In this document: positions 20,352 to 29,155 of the stretch, one piece after another
Layout of the letters: every line of letters starts with the position of its first letter
How positions within the stretch are numbered: position 1 is the stretch's first letter
DNA from: Kiloniellaceae bacterium
GTDB taxonomy: Bacteria; Pseudomonadota; Alphaproteobacteria; Kiloniellales; J153
NCBI GenBank assembly: GCA_021776115.1
Contig: JAJFGN010000085.1
Span: 1 to 64,000 of the forward strand
Direction: 5' to 3'
DNA: 64,000 bases
Position numbers and translations under genes: made by a program
Notes under the pieces: generated by a model
Told to the model about the DNA's origin: nothing
What the model saw: only the letters and a program-made list of their open reading frames with translations
Database searches by the model: none

Positions 20352-20968
20352 CCGGTTGTCCCCGCGCCTGCCGGACCCGACAACACAGCGGCCGGCGTAC
20401 CAAACGGCTCGTTACGCACCGCGACGCTCACCGACAAAGGAATCGTACCGTCCGGCCCGAAGATACGTCCCACCATAGGCGTGAGCCCCGCCCAATTGTA
20501 AAACACTTGATAGAGCACAATGGAGCCCGGCCCGCCTAAACCGGACGCGGCCATGTCCGGATCCCAGGAAAGGTTGCCATTAACGTCGGTATAGGGCTCG
20601 CCCGGGTCATATGAACCGTTGTCGTTGTCGTCCACGTACGGCTCTGGCTGGCCAATGGAATCGAAGCAAGGATAGACAGCGGTCGTGATCGTGACGTTGT
20701 TTATATCAACCAGCCCGATCGTCGCGTCTTGGATCTCTTGCCGGATCGCGTCGGTCCGCGTAATCCCGGCGGGTTGAAATCCGGTTCGGCCAAGCCGCGA
20801 GGCGTTCTGCAGCCCCCCTTCCATCAAAGACGTGACGAAAAGTACCATCATAAGGTCGATGATGCCGGCGACTGCCAGAAAAACGATCGGGGCGGCAAAG
20901 GCGAATTCGGTCAGCGAGCTACCATTGTCGGACCGCAATAACCGCCGCCAAAAACAGCGAATATTCAT
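20345..20968 (-). CDS. TadE-family pilin-like protein with D/N-rich insert
   Basis: DNGSSLTEFAFAAPIVFLAVAGIIDLMMVLFVTSLMEGGLQNASRLGRTGF; 7-bp overlap with the next gene. Confidence 0.82.
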   Translation of the reverse strand: MNIRCFWRRLLRSDNGSSLTEFAFAAPIVFLAVAGIIDLMMVLFVTSLMEGGLQNASRLGRTGFQPAGITRTDAIRQEIQDATIGLVDINNVTITTAVYPCFDSIGQPEPYVDDNDNGSYDPGEPYTDVNGNLSWDPDMAASGLGGPGSIVLYQVFYNWAGLTPMVGRIFGPDGTIPLSVSVAVRNEPFGTPAAVLSGPAGAGTTGC

Positions 20969-21266
20969 ATCCGCTCTCGTCCTTTAAAATTCATCATCCG
21001 TAAAGCGCGCTTGAGCCCGGTTTCCCCGGGTACTTTGCAATCTCATGGGTACGATTGTGGCGGGTAGGAATTAACGAGTCGTTAAAGTGAAATATAAACA
21101 AAGGTAACAGCAAATAATACAAATCGAATATAATTAAAAGTATAATAATAGGAAAATTTATCACAATATATTATATACAATTGCTTTATTTATTAATTTT
21201 CCATTTATATTTCTGCATCAAGATGACGCTGGGCGAAAAGAACCCAGTCATGGATGAGGTGCGAAC

Positions 21267-22724
21267 GTGATCGCTTCAATTTTCAGGCGTTTCCGCCATG
21301 CCGGCCGAGACCTTCTCAAGGACGAAAAGGGCGGCCTTAGTATGTTCATGGCCGTCGGTGTTGTCGCATTCGTCGGCATCGCAGGTGTCAGCGTAGATGC
21401 CATGCGGGGCTACCTGGTGCAGTCTCGCTTGTCCAGCGCACTTGACGCGGCCGGCTTGGCCGGCGCGCGGGTTATGTATTCGCCGACGCGCGACGCCGAT
21501 ATTCAGATGTTTTTCGATTCGAACTTTCCGGCTGGCTACATGGGGGCGAACGTAACCGGACCGACCTTTAGCGTGGACGCCGCTAATGAGGTCCTGACGC
21601 TGACCGCGCAGGCCACGATTAACACGACACTGACACAGATCCTCGGTTACGACAGCTTCACAGTGGCCGCGACATCAGAGATCACGCGGGAAACGGAGAT
21701 GCTGGATGTTGTTCTTGCGATCGATATGTCAGGTTCGATGGGCTTCTCGCTCGATGGCGGCACACGTATCGACGCAGCCCGCGACGCGGCGCTGGAACTA
21801 GTCAACATTCTATACGGCGAGGACGGACTGGCGCCGCTTCTAAATATCGGCCTGGTTCCCTGGAGCGGCAAGGTCAACGTCACCCGCAATGGCATCCCCT
21901 TCGATCCGGGCGCGACCGTCACGGCCCCGGTGACGACTTTCACCCATCCGATCGCCGGCGGCAGCCAGAGCAACGTCTATCTCCCCAACAATTCGCCGGT
22001 GCCTCTACTTGCTCCGCCACCGGCCGACTGGAAGGGCTGTGTTTACACCCGCTATCTGGAGGATGGCTTCACCAACGACGCGGACCTCGACGTCGGGCCA
22101 GTGACAGCAGTCGGCGGCAAGGATTGGCCGGCCTGGGAATACATTGGCGCGGAGGGCGAACCGGTCCCAGGTAGCGCCGAATGCACCCGCTCGCCAAACT
22201 CTTTTCAGGACTGCACCTCCTGCCTGACGCATGGCATCACGCCCTTGCAGAGCACGAAGGCCGGTATCGACGCCGCGATCAATGAGCTGGTCGCGCCGAC
22301 CGGCTCCACCGAAATCTTAGGTGGGCTCGCTTGGGCATGGCGGGTGCTTGTCCCCGAGGCCCCCTTCACGGAGGCCGAGATCAACCCAGCCGGGCAGCGA
22401 ACACAGGCAATTATCCTGCTGACCGACGGCCAGTACACGAGCTGGTGGGGCGATGCTTACAAAACCCAGTTCGGATTCAACACCGCCGCGCAAGGGCAAG
22501 CCGAACCGCGCTTGCGCAGCCTGGCGACGAAGATCAAAGACTCCGGCGTGGTGATCTACACGATCCAGTTCGCCAACACCGACGGCGATCTAGCGGACCT
22601 GATGAAGGACGTTGCCTCCGGCCCCGACGCGCCGTTCTACAACCCGGCCCCAACCGCGGCGGAGCTTCAAGATGTGTTCCGCGAAGTCGCGAACGACCTG
22701 TCGCAGCTCAGGCTCTCCATGTAG
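21267..22724 (+). CDS. TadG-like protein with VWA domain
   Basis: GGLSMFMAVGVVAFVGIAGVSVDAMRGYLVQSRLSSALDAAGLAGARV plus MIDAS DMSGSMG. Confidence 0.88.
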   Translation: MIASIFRRFRHAGRDLLKDEKGGLSMFMAVGVVAFVGIAGVSVDAMRGYLVQSRLSSALDAAGLAGARVMYSPTRDADIQMFFDSNFPAGYMGANVTGPTFSVDAANEVLTLTAQATINTTLTQILGYDSFTVAATSEITRETEMLDVVLAIDMSGSMGFSLDGGTRIDAARDAALELVNILYGEDGLAPLLNIGLVPWSGKVNVTRNGIPFDPGATVTAPVTTFTHPIAGGSQSNVYLPNNSPVPLLAPPPADWKGCVYTRYLEDGFTNDADLDVGPVTAVGGKDWPAWEYIGAEGEPVPGSAECTRSPNSFQDCTSCLTHGITPLQSTKAGIDAAINELVAPTGSTEILGGLAWAWRVLVPEAPFTEAEINPAGQRTQAIILLTDGQYTSWWGDAYKTQFGFNTAAQGQAEPRLRSLATKIKDSGVVIYTIQFANTDGDLADLMKDVASGPDAPFYNPAPTAAELQDVFREVANDLSQLRLSM

Positions 22725-22769
22725 GTGTTTCAAGCTTTGGCGGCGTAAGAATTTTCGCTAGGTTGCCGA

Positions 22770-22820
22770 CCCGGTACCGAATTCCTCTGGAAAATCGGTA
22801 CCGGGCCGTTTCTTTTTTTA
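22770..22820. terminator. Rho-independent terminator downstream of the tadG-like gene
   Basis: cccggtaccga ... tcggtaccggg stem followed by T-rich ccgtttcttttttt; lies between convergent genes. Confidence 0.8.
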
Positions 22821-24254
22821 AGAAGCCGTCATCGATTCCAGATCGTCGGGAACCGGCAGACCGCTTGCGAGTATCTGCTCCGTGAGCGCCGCGATCAGGC
22901 GCTTTAGACCTTCGGCATCGGAAGACTCGCAGCGGGCGACCAGAACATCCTGCGTGTTGGACGCGCGAAGCAGCCACCACCCGTCTTGCGTGCGCACCCG
23001 CACCCCGTCGATCCCATTTACGTCCGCCTGTTTGGCCTCGAGACGGGCTCGCACCTCTTCGATCGCCGGGCGCTTGCGCGCCTCGGGGCAAGGAAAGCGG
23101 ATCTCCGGCGTATTGATGACCTGCGGCAGGGAATCACGAAACGCCGCCAAGCTTTCGGTCGAACGGCTCAACAGCTCGATCAAGCGAATGGCGGCGTAGG
23201 GCGCATCGTCGAAACCGAAGTAACGGTCCGCGAAAAAGATATGTCCCGATACCTCGCCGGCCAGAATTGCACCGGTTTCAGCCATCTTCGCTTTGATTAA
23301 GGAATGCCCGGTCTTCCACATGATCGGTGTGCCGCCGGCGCGCGCCAGATCGTCGAAGAGGATCTGGCTGGACTTGACGTCCGCGATGATCGTGGCGCCG
23401 GGCCGCCGCGACAGGACATCGCGGCCATACAGTATCATGAGCTGATCGCCCCACAGGATCCGGCCCTTTTCGTCAATCACGCCGATGCGGTCGCCGTCGC
23501 CATCGAAGGCGATGCCAAAATCGCAGGCATTGTCCAGGACGCAAGCCTTCAACTGCTCCAGATTCTTGGGCACGGTCGGGTCCGGGTGGTGAGCCGGAAA
23601 GGTGCCATCGATCGTCTCGTTGAGCAGAATGTGCTCGCCCGGCAGACGCGCGGCCGCGGCGGCCATGACCGCGCCCGCGGCGCCGTTACCGGCATCCCAG
23701 GCTACCTTTAGACCCTTGGCCCCTCCCTCGAAGCCCTGAACGAGGCGCGCCACATAATCGTCGAAGACGCTTTGCTCGCGCGACCGGCCGGCGCCGGTCT
23801 CGAAGTCGCCCACGGCCGCGATCCGGCCCAGATCTTGAATGTCCTCACCGAAGAACGACGCCTTGCCGAGCATCATCTTGAAGCCGTTATAGTCCGGCGG
23901 ATTGTGCGACCCGGTGATCATGATGCCGGCATCCGCCTCCAGGTTATAGACGGCGAAATACAGCATCGGAGTCGGGCCGAGGCCGATTCTCATGACCTCC
24001 AATCCACAGGCGGTGAGGCCTTGCACCACCGCCGCTTCGATCTCGGGCGAAGAAAGCCGGCCATCATACCCGATGCATACCGTCGAGCCGCCGGCGCGGC
24101 GGACCCGGGTTCCGAAGGCACGTCCTAGGGATTGTGCGTCGGCTATGGAAAGCGTCTGTCCGACGATACCGCGCACATCGTATTCGCGCAGGATGGTCGG
24201 ATCGAAGCGGTGCGTTTCCGGCAAGGCCCCCGGCGCCGCCTCGTTAACTGGCAA
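22818..24254 (-). CDS. Phosphomannomutase/phosphoglucomutase
   Basis: [38 protein letters not shown] signatures; start codon uncertain. Confidence 0.93.
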   Translation of the reverse strand: MPVNEAAPGALPETHRFDPTILREYDVRGIVGQTLSIADAQSLGRAFGTRVRRAGGSTVCIGYDGRLSSPEIEAAVVQGLTACGLEVMRIGLGPTPMLYFAVYNLEADAGIMITGSHNPPDYNGFKMMLGKASFFGEDIQDLGRIAAVGDFETGAGRSREQSVFDDYVARLVQGFEGGAKGLKVAWDAGNGAAGAVMAAAAARLPGEHILLNETIDGTFPAHHPDPTVPKNLEQLKACVLDNACDFGIAFDGDGDRIGVIDEKGRILWGDQLMILYGRDVLSRRPGATIIADVKSSQILFDDLARAGGTPIMWKTGHSLIKAKMAETGAILAGEVSGHIFFADRYFGFDDAPYAAIRLIELLSRSTESLAAFRDSLPQVINTPEIRFPCPEARKRPAIEEVRARLEAKQADVNGIDGVRVRTQDGWWLLRASNTQDVLVARCESSDAEGLKRLIAALTEQILASGLPVPDDLESMTAS

Positions 24255-25578
24255 GGTGGGTCTCCCGCTCGCGGTAAGGCCGGCCGATGCAGGAATAATC
24301 GAAACCGGCGGCGGCCATTTCCGCCGGGTCGTAGATGTTCCTAAGGTCAATCATGATCGGCGTCTTCATTGCCTCCTTGACGCGCGCAAAGTCCAGGGCA
24401 CGGAAGGCGTTCCATTCCGTCACGATCACCAAGGCGTCGGCCTCGGTCATCGCCTCGTAGGCGCCCTCGCAATACTCGACGCCGTTCATCAACGTCTTTG
24501 CTTCTTCGATGCCTTGTGGATCGTAGGCTCGAACCGATGCGCCCGCGGCCTGAAGCGCCGGAATGATGTCCAGGCTGGGCGCGTCCCGCATGTCGTCGGT
24601 GTTCGGCTTGAAGGTTAAGCCCAGGACCGCGATGGTCTTGCCCTTAACCGAGCCGCCGCATTGCGCGATCACCCTCTGCGCCATGTTCTTTTTGCGTTCG
24701 GCGTTGATCTCGACTACGGACTCGACGATCCGCAGGGGCGCGCCCGCTTGTTGTGCGGTTCGCGCCAGCGCGATGGTGTCCTTGGGAAAACACGAGCCGC
24801 CGTACCCCGGACCGGCATGCAGGAACTTCCGGCCGATGCGTCCGTCCAGGCCAATGCCGCGGGCCACGTCGTGCACATCGCCGCCGACCTTTTCGCACAA
24901 GTCGGCAATCTCATTAATGAAGGTGATCTTGGCGGCCAGGAATGCGTTGGCCGCGTACTTAGTCAGCTCAGCCGATGCGACCGAGGTATGAACAATAGGG
25001 GTTTCAATAAGATATAGCGGCCGATAAATGCGTTGCATCATTTCCCGGGCGCGCTCGGATTCGGTCCCGATGATCACCCGATCCGGGCGCATGAAATCGC
25101 CAATCGCCGCCCCTTCGCGTAGAAACTCGGGATTGGAAACGACGTCGAAATCGGCGTCCGGCCGGGTTTCGCGAATTATCCGCGCGATCTCGGCCCCGGT
25201 GCCGACCGGCACGGTCGATTTCGTTACGACCACGAGGTAGCCGGTCATCGCCTCCGCGATGTCGCGCGCGGCGGCATGGACATAGCTCAGATCGGCGAAA
25301 CCGTCGCCGCGGCGGCTAGGCGTCCCAACCGCGATGAAAACAGCGTCGGCCGCGCCGACCGCTTCTTTCAGATCGGTAGAAAACGTCAAGCGGCCCCCGG
25401 CCACGTTGCGTTCTATCAGTTCGTCCAGCCCTGGCTCGTAAATCGGGACCTCGCCCCTGCGCAGACGCTCGATTTTGCCCGCGTCCAAATCGATGCAAGC
25501 CACCTCGATCCCGAACTCGGAAAAACAGGCGCCGGAAACCAGGCCGACATAACCGGCGCCGATCATCGCGATTCGCAT
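24244..25578 (-). CDS. UDP-glucose 6-dehydrogenase
   Basis: [56 protein letters not shown]. Confidence 0.95.
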   Translation of the reverse strand: MRIAMIGAGYVGLVSGACFSEFGIEVACIDLDAGKIERLRRGEVPIYEPGLDELIERNVAGGRLTFSTDLKEAVGAADAVFIAVGTPSRRGDGFADLSYVHAAARDIAEAMTGYLVVVTKSTVPVGTGAEIARIIRETRPDADFDVVSNPEFLREGAAIGDFMRPDRVIIGTESERAREMMQRIYRPLYLIETPIVHTSVASAELTKYAANAFLAAKITFINEIADLCEKVGGDVHDVARGIGLDGRIGRKFLHAGPGYGGSCFPKDTIALARTAQQAGAPLRIVESVVEINAERKKNMAQRVIAQCGGSVKGKTIAVLGLTFKPNTDDMRDAPSLDIIPALQAAGASVRAYDPQGIEEAKTLMNGVEYCEGAYEAMTEADALVIVTEWNAFRALDFARVKEAMKTPIMIDLRNIYDPAEMAAAGFDYSCIGRPYRERETHLAS

Positions 25579-25604
25579 TCAGCAAACTCCGTTGAAGGTT
25601 TCGT

Positions 25605-26522
25605 TCACTTGGCCAAAGCATCCTCGCCAGACTGGCAAGCCTTGGCATAACGCCCCAAGATGGCCGTCATGTCTTCGCGTAAATCGTCGCGCGCCAAGGC
25701 AAAAGCTATGTTCGCCTCAAGAAAGCCGGCCTTGTTTCCGCAATCGAAACGCCGGCCATCGAAGCGCAGGCCATGGAAGGGCTCCCGCCCGATGGTACGC
25801 GCAATGGCATCGGTCAACTGAATCTCGCCACCGGCCCCGGCCTCCTGCCGGTCCAGTTCAACAAACACCGATGGATCCAAGATATAGCGGCCGATAATAG
25901 AGAGGGTCGAGGGCGCGGCTTCGGGCGCCGGTTTTTCGACCAAACCCTTGGCGGCGGTGAGTTTACCCTCCTCGCCGACGACGTCGAGGATGCCGTATCG
26001 GTTGGTCTCCTCCCGCGGCACATCCATGACCGCCGCCATGTTGCCGCCAACCGTTACATAGGCGTCGATCATCTGTTTTAAGCACGGTTCCTTGGCCATA
26101 ACCAAGTCATCGGCCAGCAAGACCGCGACCGCTTCATCGCCGCGGATCAAACGTCGCGCGCACCAAACGGCATGGCCCAAGCCGAGGGGCTCTTGCTGGC
26201 GAATGTAAGCCACTTGCCCGGGCTCGAGCATCATGTCCTGAACGGCGCGCAGCTCCGCCTCCTTGCCGCGCGCGCTCAACGCATTGGACAGCTCGGCACC
26301 ATGATCGAAATGATCCTCGATCGCCGTCTTACCGCGACCGGTCACGAAAATGAATTCTTCGATCCCGGAGGCCCGGGCCTCCTCGACCGCATACTGAATC
26401 AAAGGCTTATCGACGACAGGAAGCATTTCCTTGGGCATCGCCTTGGTCGCCGGCAAAAACCGGGTCCCAAGGCCGCCGACGGGGAATATCGCGGTACGTG
26501 GTGGGCGTCGCATGCTGCTCAT
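25605..26522 (-). CDS. galU: UTP--glucose-1-phosphate uridylyltransferase
   Basis: AIFPVGGLGTRFLPATKAMPKEMLPVVDKPLIQYAVEEA. Confidence 0.95.
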   Translation of the reverse strand: MSSMRRPPRTAIFPVGGLGTRFLPATKAMPKEMLPVVDKPLIQYAVEEARASGIEEFIFVTGRGKTAIEDHFDHGAELSNALSARGKEAELRAVQDMMLEPGQVAYIRQQEPLGLGHAVWCARRLIRGDEAVAVLLADDLVMAKEPCLKQMIDAYVTVGGNMAAVMDVPREETNRYGILDVVGEEGKLTAAKGLVEKPAPEAAPSTLSIIGRYILDPSVFVELDRQEAGAGGEIQLTDAIARTIGREPFHGLRFDGRRFDCGNKAGFLEANIAFALARDDLREDMTAILGRYAKACQSGEDALAK

Positions 26523-26709
26523 GTACGGTTTGGGTGATTTGCGCTGGCTAGGCTCACGGCCCGCCTCCAAGCGAGGCCAGGCGAATTAGCCATGTCTGCA
26601 CTCGAATATCAAGCAAACGTAAATTTACCATAAGCGCGATGGGCTCGACAGGGAGCTTTATGCAAATATCTGATTTATCTAATTTATTTCTCGCCGCGCG
26701 GGCACGCGC

Positions 26710-27432
26710 TCAGGCGCCGAGCAAAAGATCCTTGGCCTGATTAATCTTGGCGGCCAGGTAATTGGATCCGCCGTGATCGGGATGCAGCTTTTGCATCAAG
26801 CGGCGGTGGGATTGGCGGATTTCCGCGGGCGTCGCGCCGGACTTGAGACCGAGGATGTCATACGCCTCTTCCCGGGTCATTTGGCCATTGGACGCCGAGC
26901 CCTGCTCCTGGCCCTCCTCTCCGGGCGAACCAGCCCCGGCCGCTTCGCGCCACTGGGCACCCTGGCGCCGGTCTAAATACGCCTCCAAAACGGCGGTCGA
27001 TTGCGGGTCGCTGGCGCGGCACTCGCGCCATAGGGCCAGAAGGTCCTCCATCGTCAGGTCGCCCAGGCGCCGCCCAAGAAATTGGCCTTCGGCCACCACC
27101 CCGTCCATTTCGCCGGTATCGTGATCCAGGGTCATGTGCAGCATTCGGGTCCGGATTGACGAGCTCTGTCCGGGGCTCGGTCCCCGCGCCGCCTTGATCT
27201 GGTGCCAGATCGCGCGCCAGCGCAGCAAGAGAGGGATCATCATCGGCGCGGCGACGGCGGCCAGGGCCTGGCGCCCACCCCATAACAAGTAGCCGCCCAG
27301 CACCAAACCTGCGCCGGCCGCGGCCCAGCGCAAGACACCGATCACCTTGCGCGGCTCAGCCGCGATGAACCAGCGCGCGAGCAGCAAAAAGCCGACCAAG
27401 AGGCTCAAGCCCAAGATGAAATAGGCAATCAA
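26710..27432 (-). CDS. Membrane-anchored J-domain protein
   Basis: N-terminal hydrophobic segment; C-terminal MTREEAYDILGLKSGATPAEIRQSHRRLMQKLHPDHGGSNYLAAKINQAKDLLL with HPD. Confidence 0.85.
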   Translation of the reverse strand: MIAYFILGLSLLVGFLLLARWFIAAEPRKVIGVLRWAAAGAGLVLGGYLLWGGRQALAAVAAPMMIPLLLRWRAIWHQIKAARGPSPGQSSSIRTRMLHMTLDHDTGEMDGVVAEGQFLGRRLGDLTMEDLLALWRECRASDPQSTAVLEAYLDRRQGAQWREAAGAGSPGEEGQEQGSASNGQMTREEAYDILGLKSGATPAEIRQSHRRLMQKLHPDHGGSNYLAAKINQAKDLLLGA

Positions 27433-27454
27433 GATAATCTACCTCTTGCCCGGC

Positions 27455-28165
27455 TTATTTCACTTGATGTGTGAGCAAGCTGACGACCCCGCCCTTACCT
27501 TGACTAAAGGTCTCCAACGCCTTGCGGCCGCCGGCCGCGAAAACCGCGACCGCCGAAAGCAGGTCGCGCAGGTGTTGGGCGCTATTCGCATCGAAGGGAC
27601 AGTAAGCGCCGCCCGAAAGGCGCGCGATCTGTTGAAAGGCCGAGCGTGCCAGGGGTTCGTTGCCCTCGTGAAACATGAAGCAAGGCACGCCGAGCAGACC
27701 CAAGCGTCCCGCCAAGTGGCCTAGTTTGTCGACGTCCTCCTCCATGCAATCGCCGACGAAGACCAGGGCCGCGACCTTTTTGCGCTCGGTCTCGCGGATC
27801 GTATGTTGCAGGACCTTCGCGATCTGTGTCTGTCCGGCCAGGCAAAAAACCCCGGTCATGCGGCGCAGGAGGTCCTTGGAGGTACTGACCCAGGGGCTCG
27901 CCTTGCATTCGCCGAAACCACGGTAATAGACGAGCTGTATCTCCAGTCCCCCAAGCGCCGCCGTTTCCGCGAACATCTCGGCCTGAATATGGCTGGCGCG
28001 GTCCCAGGTCGGCTCCCGGCTGGCCGTCGCGTCCATGGCGAAGACCAAACGGCCCCGGCCCTCATCCGCCGGCACGGCCTGCGCCTGCGCGACCTTGCGT
28101 AAAAAGTCGTCGACCGCGCTTTGGCTCGGCGTCCCGGGCAGCTTCTTGTCACCGGTCATATGCAA
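27455..28165 (-). CDS. VWA-like domain protein of unknown function
   Basis: LVFAMDATASREPTWDRA MIDAS-like segment; ALVFVGDCMEEDVDKL. Confidence 0.75.
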   Translation of the reverse strand: MHMTGDKKLPGTPSQSAVDDFLRKVAQAQAVPADEGRGRLVFAMDATASREPTWDRASHIQAEMFAETAALGGLEIQLVYYRGFGECKASPWVSTSKDLLRRMTGVFCLAGQTQIAKVLQHTIRETERKKVAALVFVGDCMEEDVDKLGHLAGRLGLLGVPCFMFHEGNEPLARSAFQQIARLSGGAYCPFDANSAQHLRDLLSAVAVFAAGGRKALETFSQGKGGVVSLLTHQVK

Positions 28166-28225
28166 CTATATCGCCTGGAATGGGCCCAAAACAAAAAGTC
28201 CTACCCGTTAAAATGGGAATCTCCT

Positions 28226-29155
28226 CTAGCCGGTTCCAGGGCCAGGGGCCCCGGTGAGGCCGGGCCCCCTGGTCTCGTCTGCCATTGATTTGCCCGGCCC
28301 GGCCTCACCGTCGTTGTCGGGGAGATAGCCAGGTAAGCGGAGGGTTCGCAACAAATCGCGCACCTCCTGCCGGGCCGCAACATGACTGAGACTAAGGCGG
28401 AACCCAGGCGATTCGTCGCGTAGATCCAGAAGGGTAAGGCCTTTGGGAAACAATTCGCGAAAGATAACCCGTTCGCCGAAACCCGGCGCGATTCGGAACC
28501 GGATCCGCTCCGCCAAGAGATTGAGCAGCGCCGCGACCTCGCGCTTATTGCGGGCGTCGACATGGCCCAGCCGGTTCCGCATGACGATCCAGTCGATGGG
28601 TTTTAGCCCGGCCTTGGCCCGGGTCTGCCGCTGCTCCCAGACCATCTGGCTGTAGGTGCTCGGCCCCAAGACGGCGCGGCCCTTGATGTCGACCCGCGCC
28701 AGGACATCCAGATCCAGAAAGCTGTCGTTCAGCGGCGTGATCAGGGTATCGGCACTGGCGTGGCCGATCCGCGAGAGATAGTTGTCGCTGCCCGGCGTGT
28801 CGATGACAACATAGTCGCAGCCGGCCAGATCCCGCAGCGCGGCGTCCAAGGCCTCGCGATCCTCGGTCTGAGCTTCGGGCCGCGCATCAGCGGTCGAGCC
28901 GTAAACACGATGCAGCGCCGGAATCTCCAACTTGCTGCCGCTCGACTCGGCGTGAGCGCGCCGGTTCTCTATTTGGCGCGACAAGGTACCTTGGCGCGCA
29001 TCGAGATCGATGCAGCCAACGCTCAAGCCCCGTTTTAATAGCGAGACGGTCACATGCATGGCCGTGGTCGATTTGCCGGAGCCGCCCTTCTCGTTGCCTA
29101 GAACAACGATGTGTGGGCGCCCGTCGCCCGTCGGCGCGGCGGCGGACCAGTTCAT
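28226..29155 (-). CDS. mipZ: ParA-family ATPase of the MipZ (division-site positioning) type
   Basis: HIVVLGNEKGGSGKSTTAMHVTVSLLKRGLSVGCIDLDARQGTLSRQIENR and DYVVIDTPGSDNYLSRIGHASADTLITPLNDSFLDLDVL. Confidence 0.85.
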   Translation of the reverse strand: MNWSAAAPTGDGRPHIVVLGNEKGGSGKSTTAMHVTVSLLKRGLSVGCIDLDARQGTLSRQIENRRAHAESSGSKLEIPALHRVYGSTADARPEAQTEDREALDAALRDLAGCDYVVIDTPGSDNYLSRIGHASADTLITPLNDSFLDLDVLARVDIKGRAVLGPSTYSQMVWEQRQTRAKAGLKPIDWIVMRNRLGHVDARNKREVAALLNLLAERIRFRIAPGFGERVIFRELFPKGLTLLDLRDESPGFRLSLSHVAARQEVRDLLRTLRLPGYLPDNDGEAGPGKSMADETRGPGLTGAPGPGTG

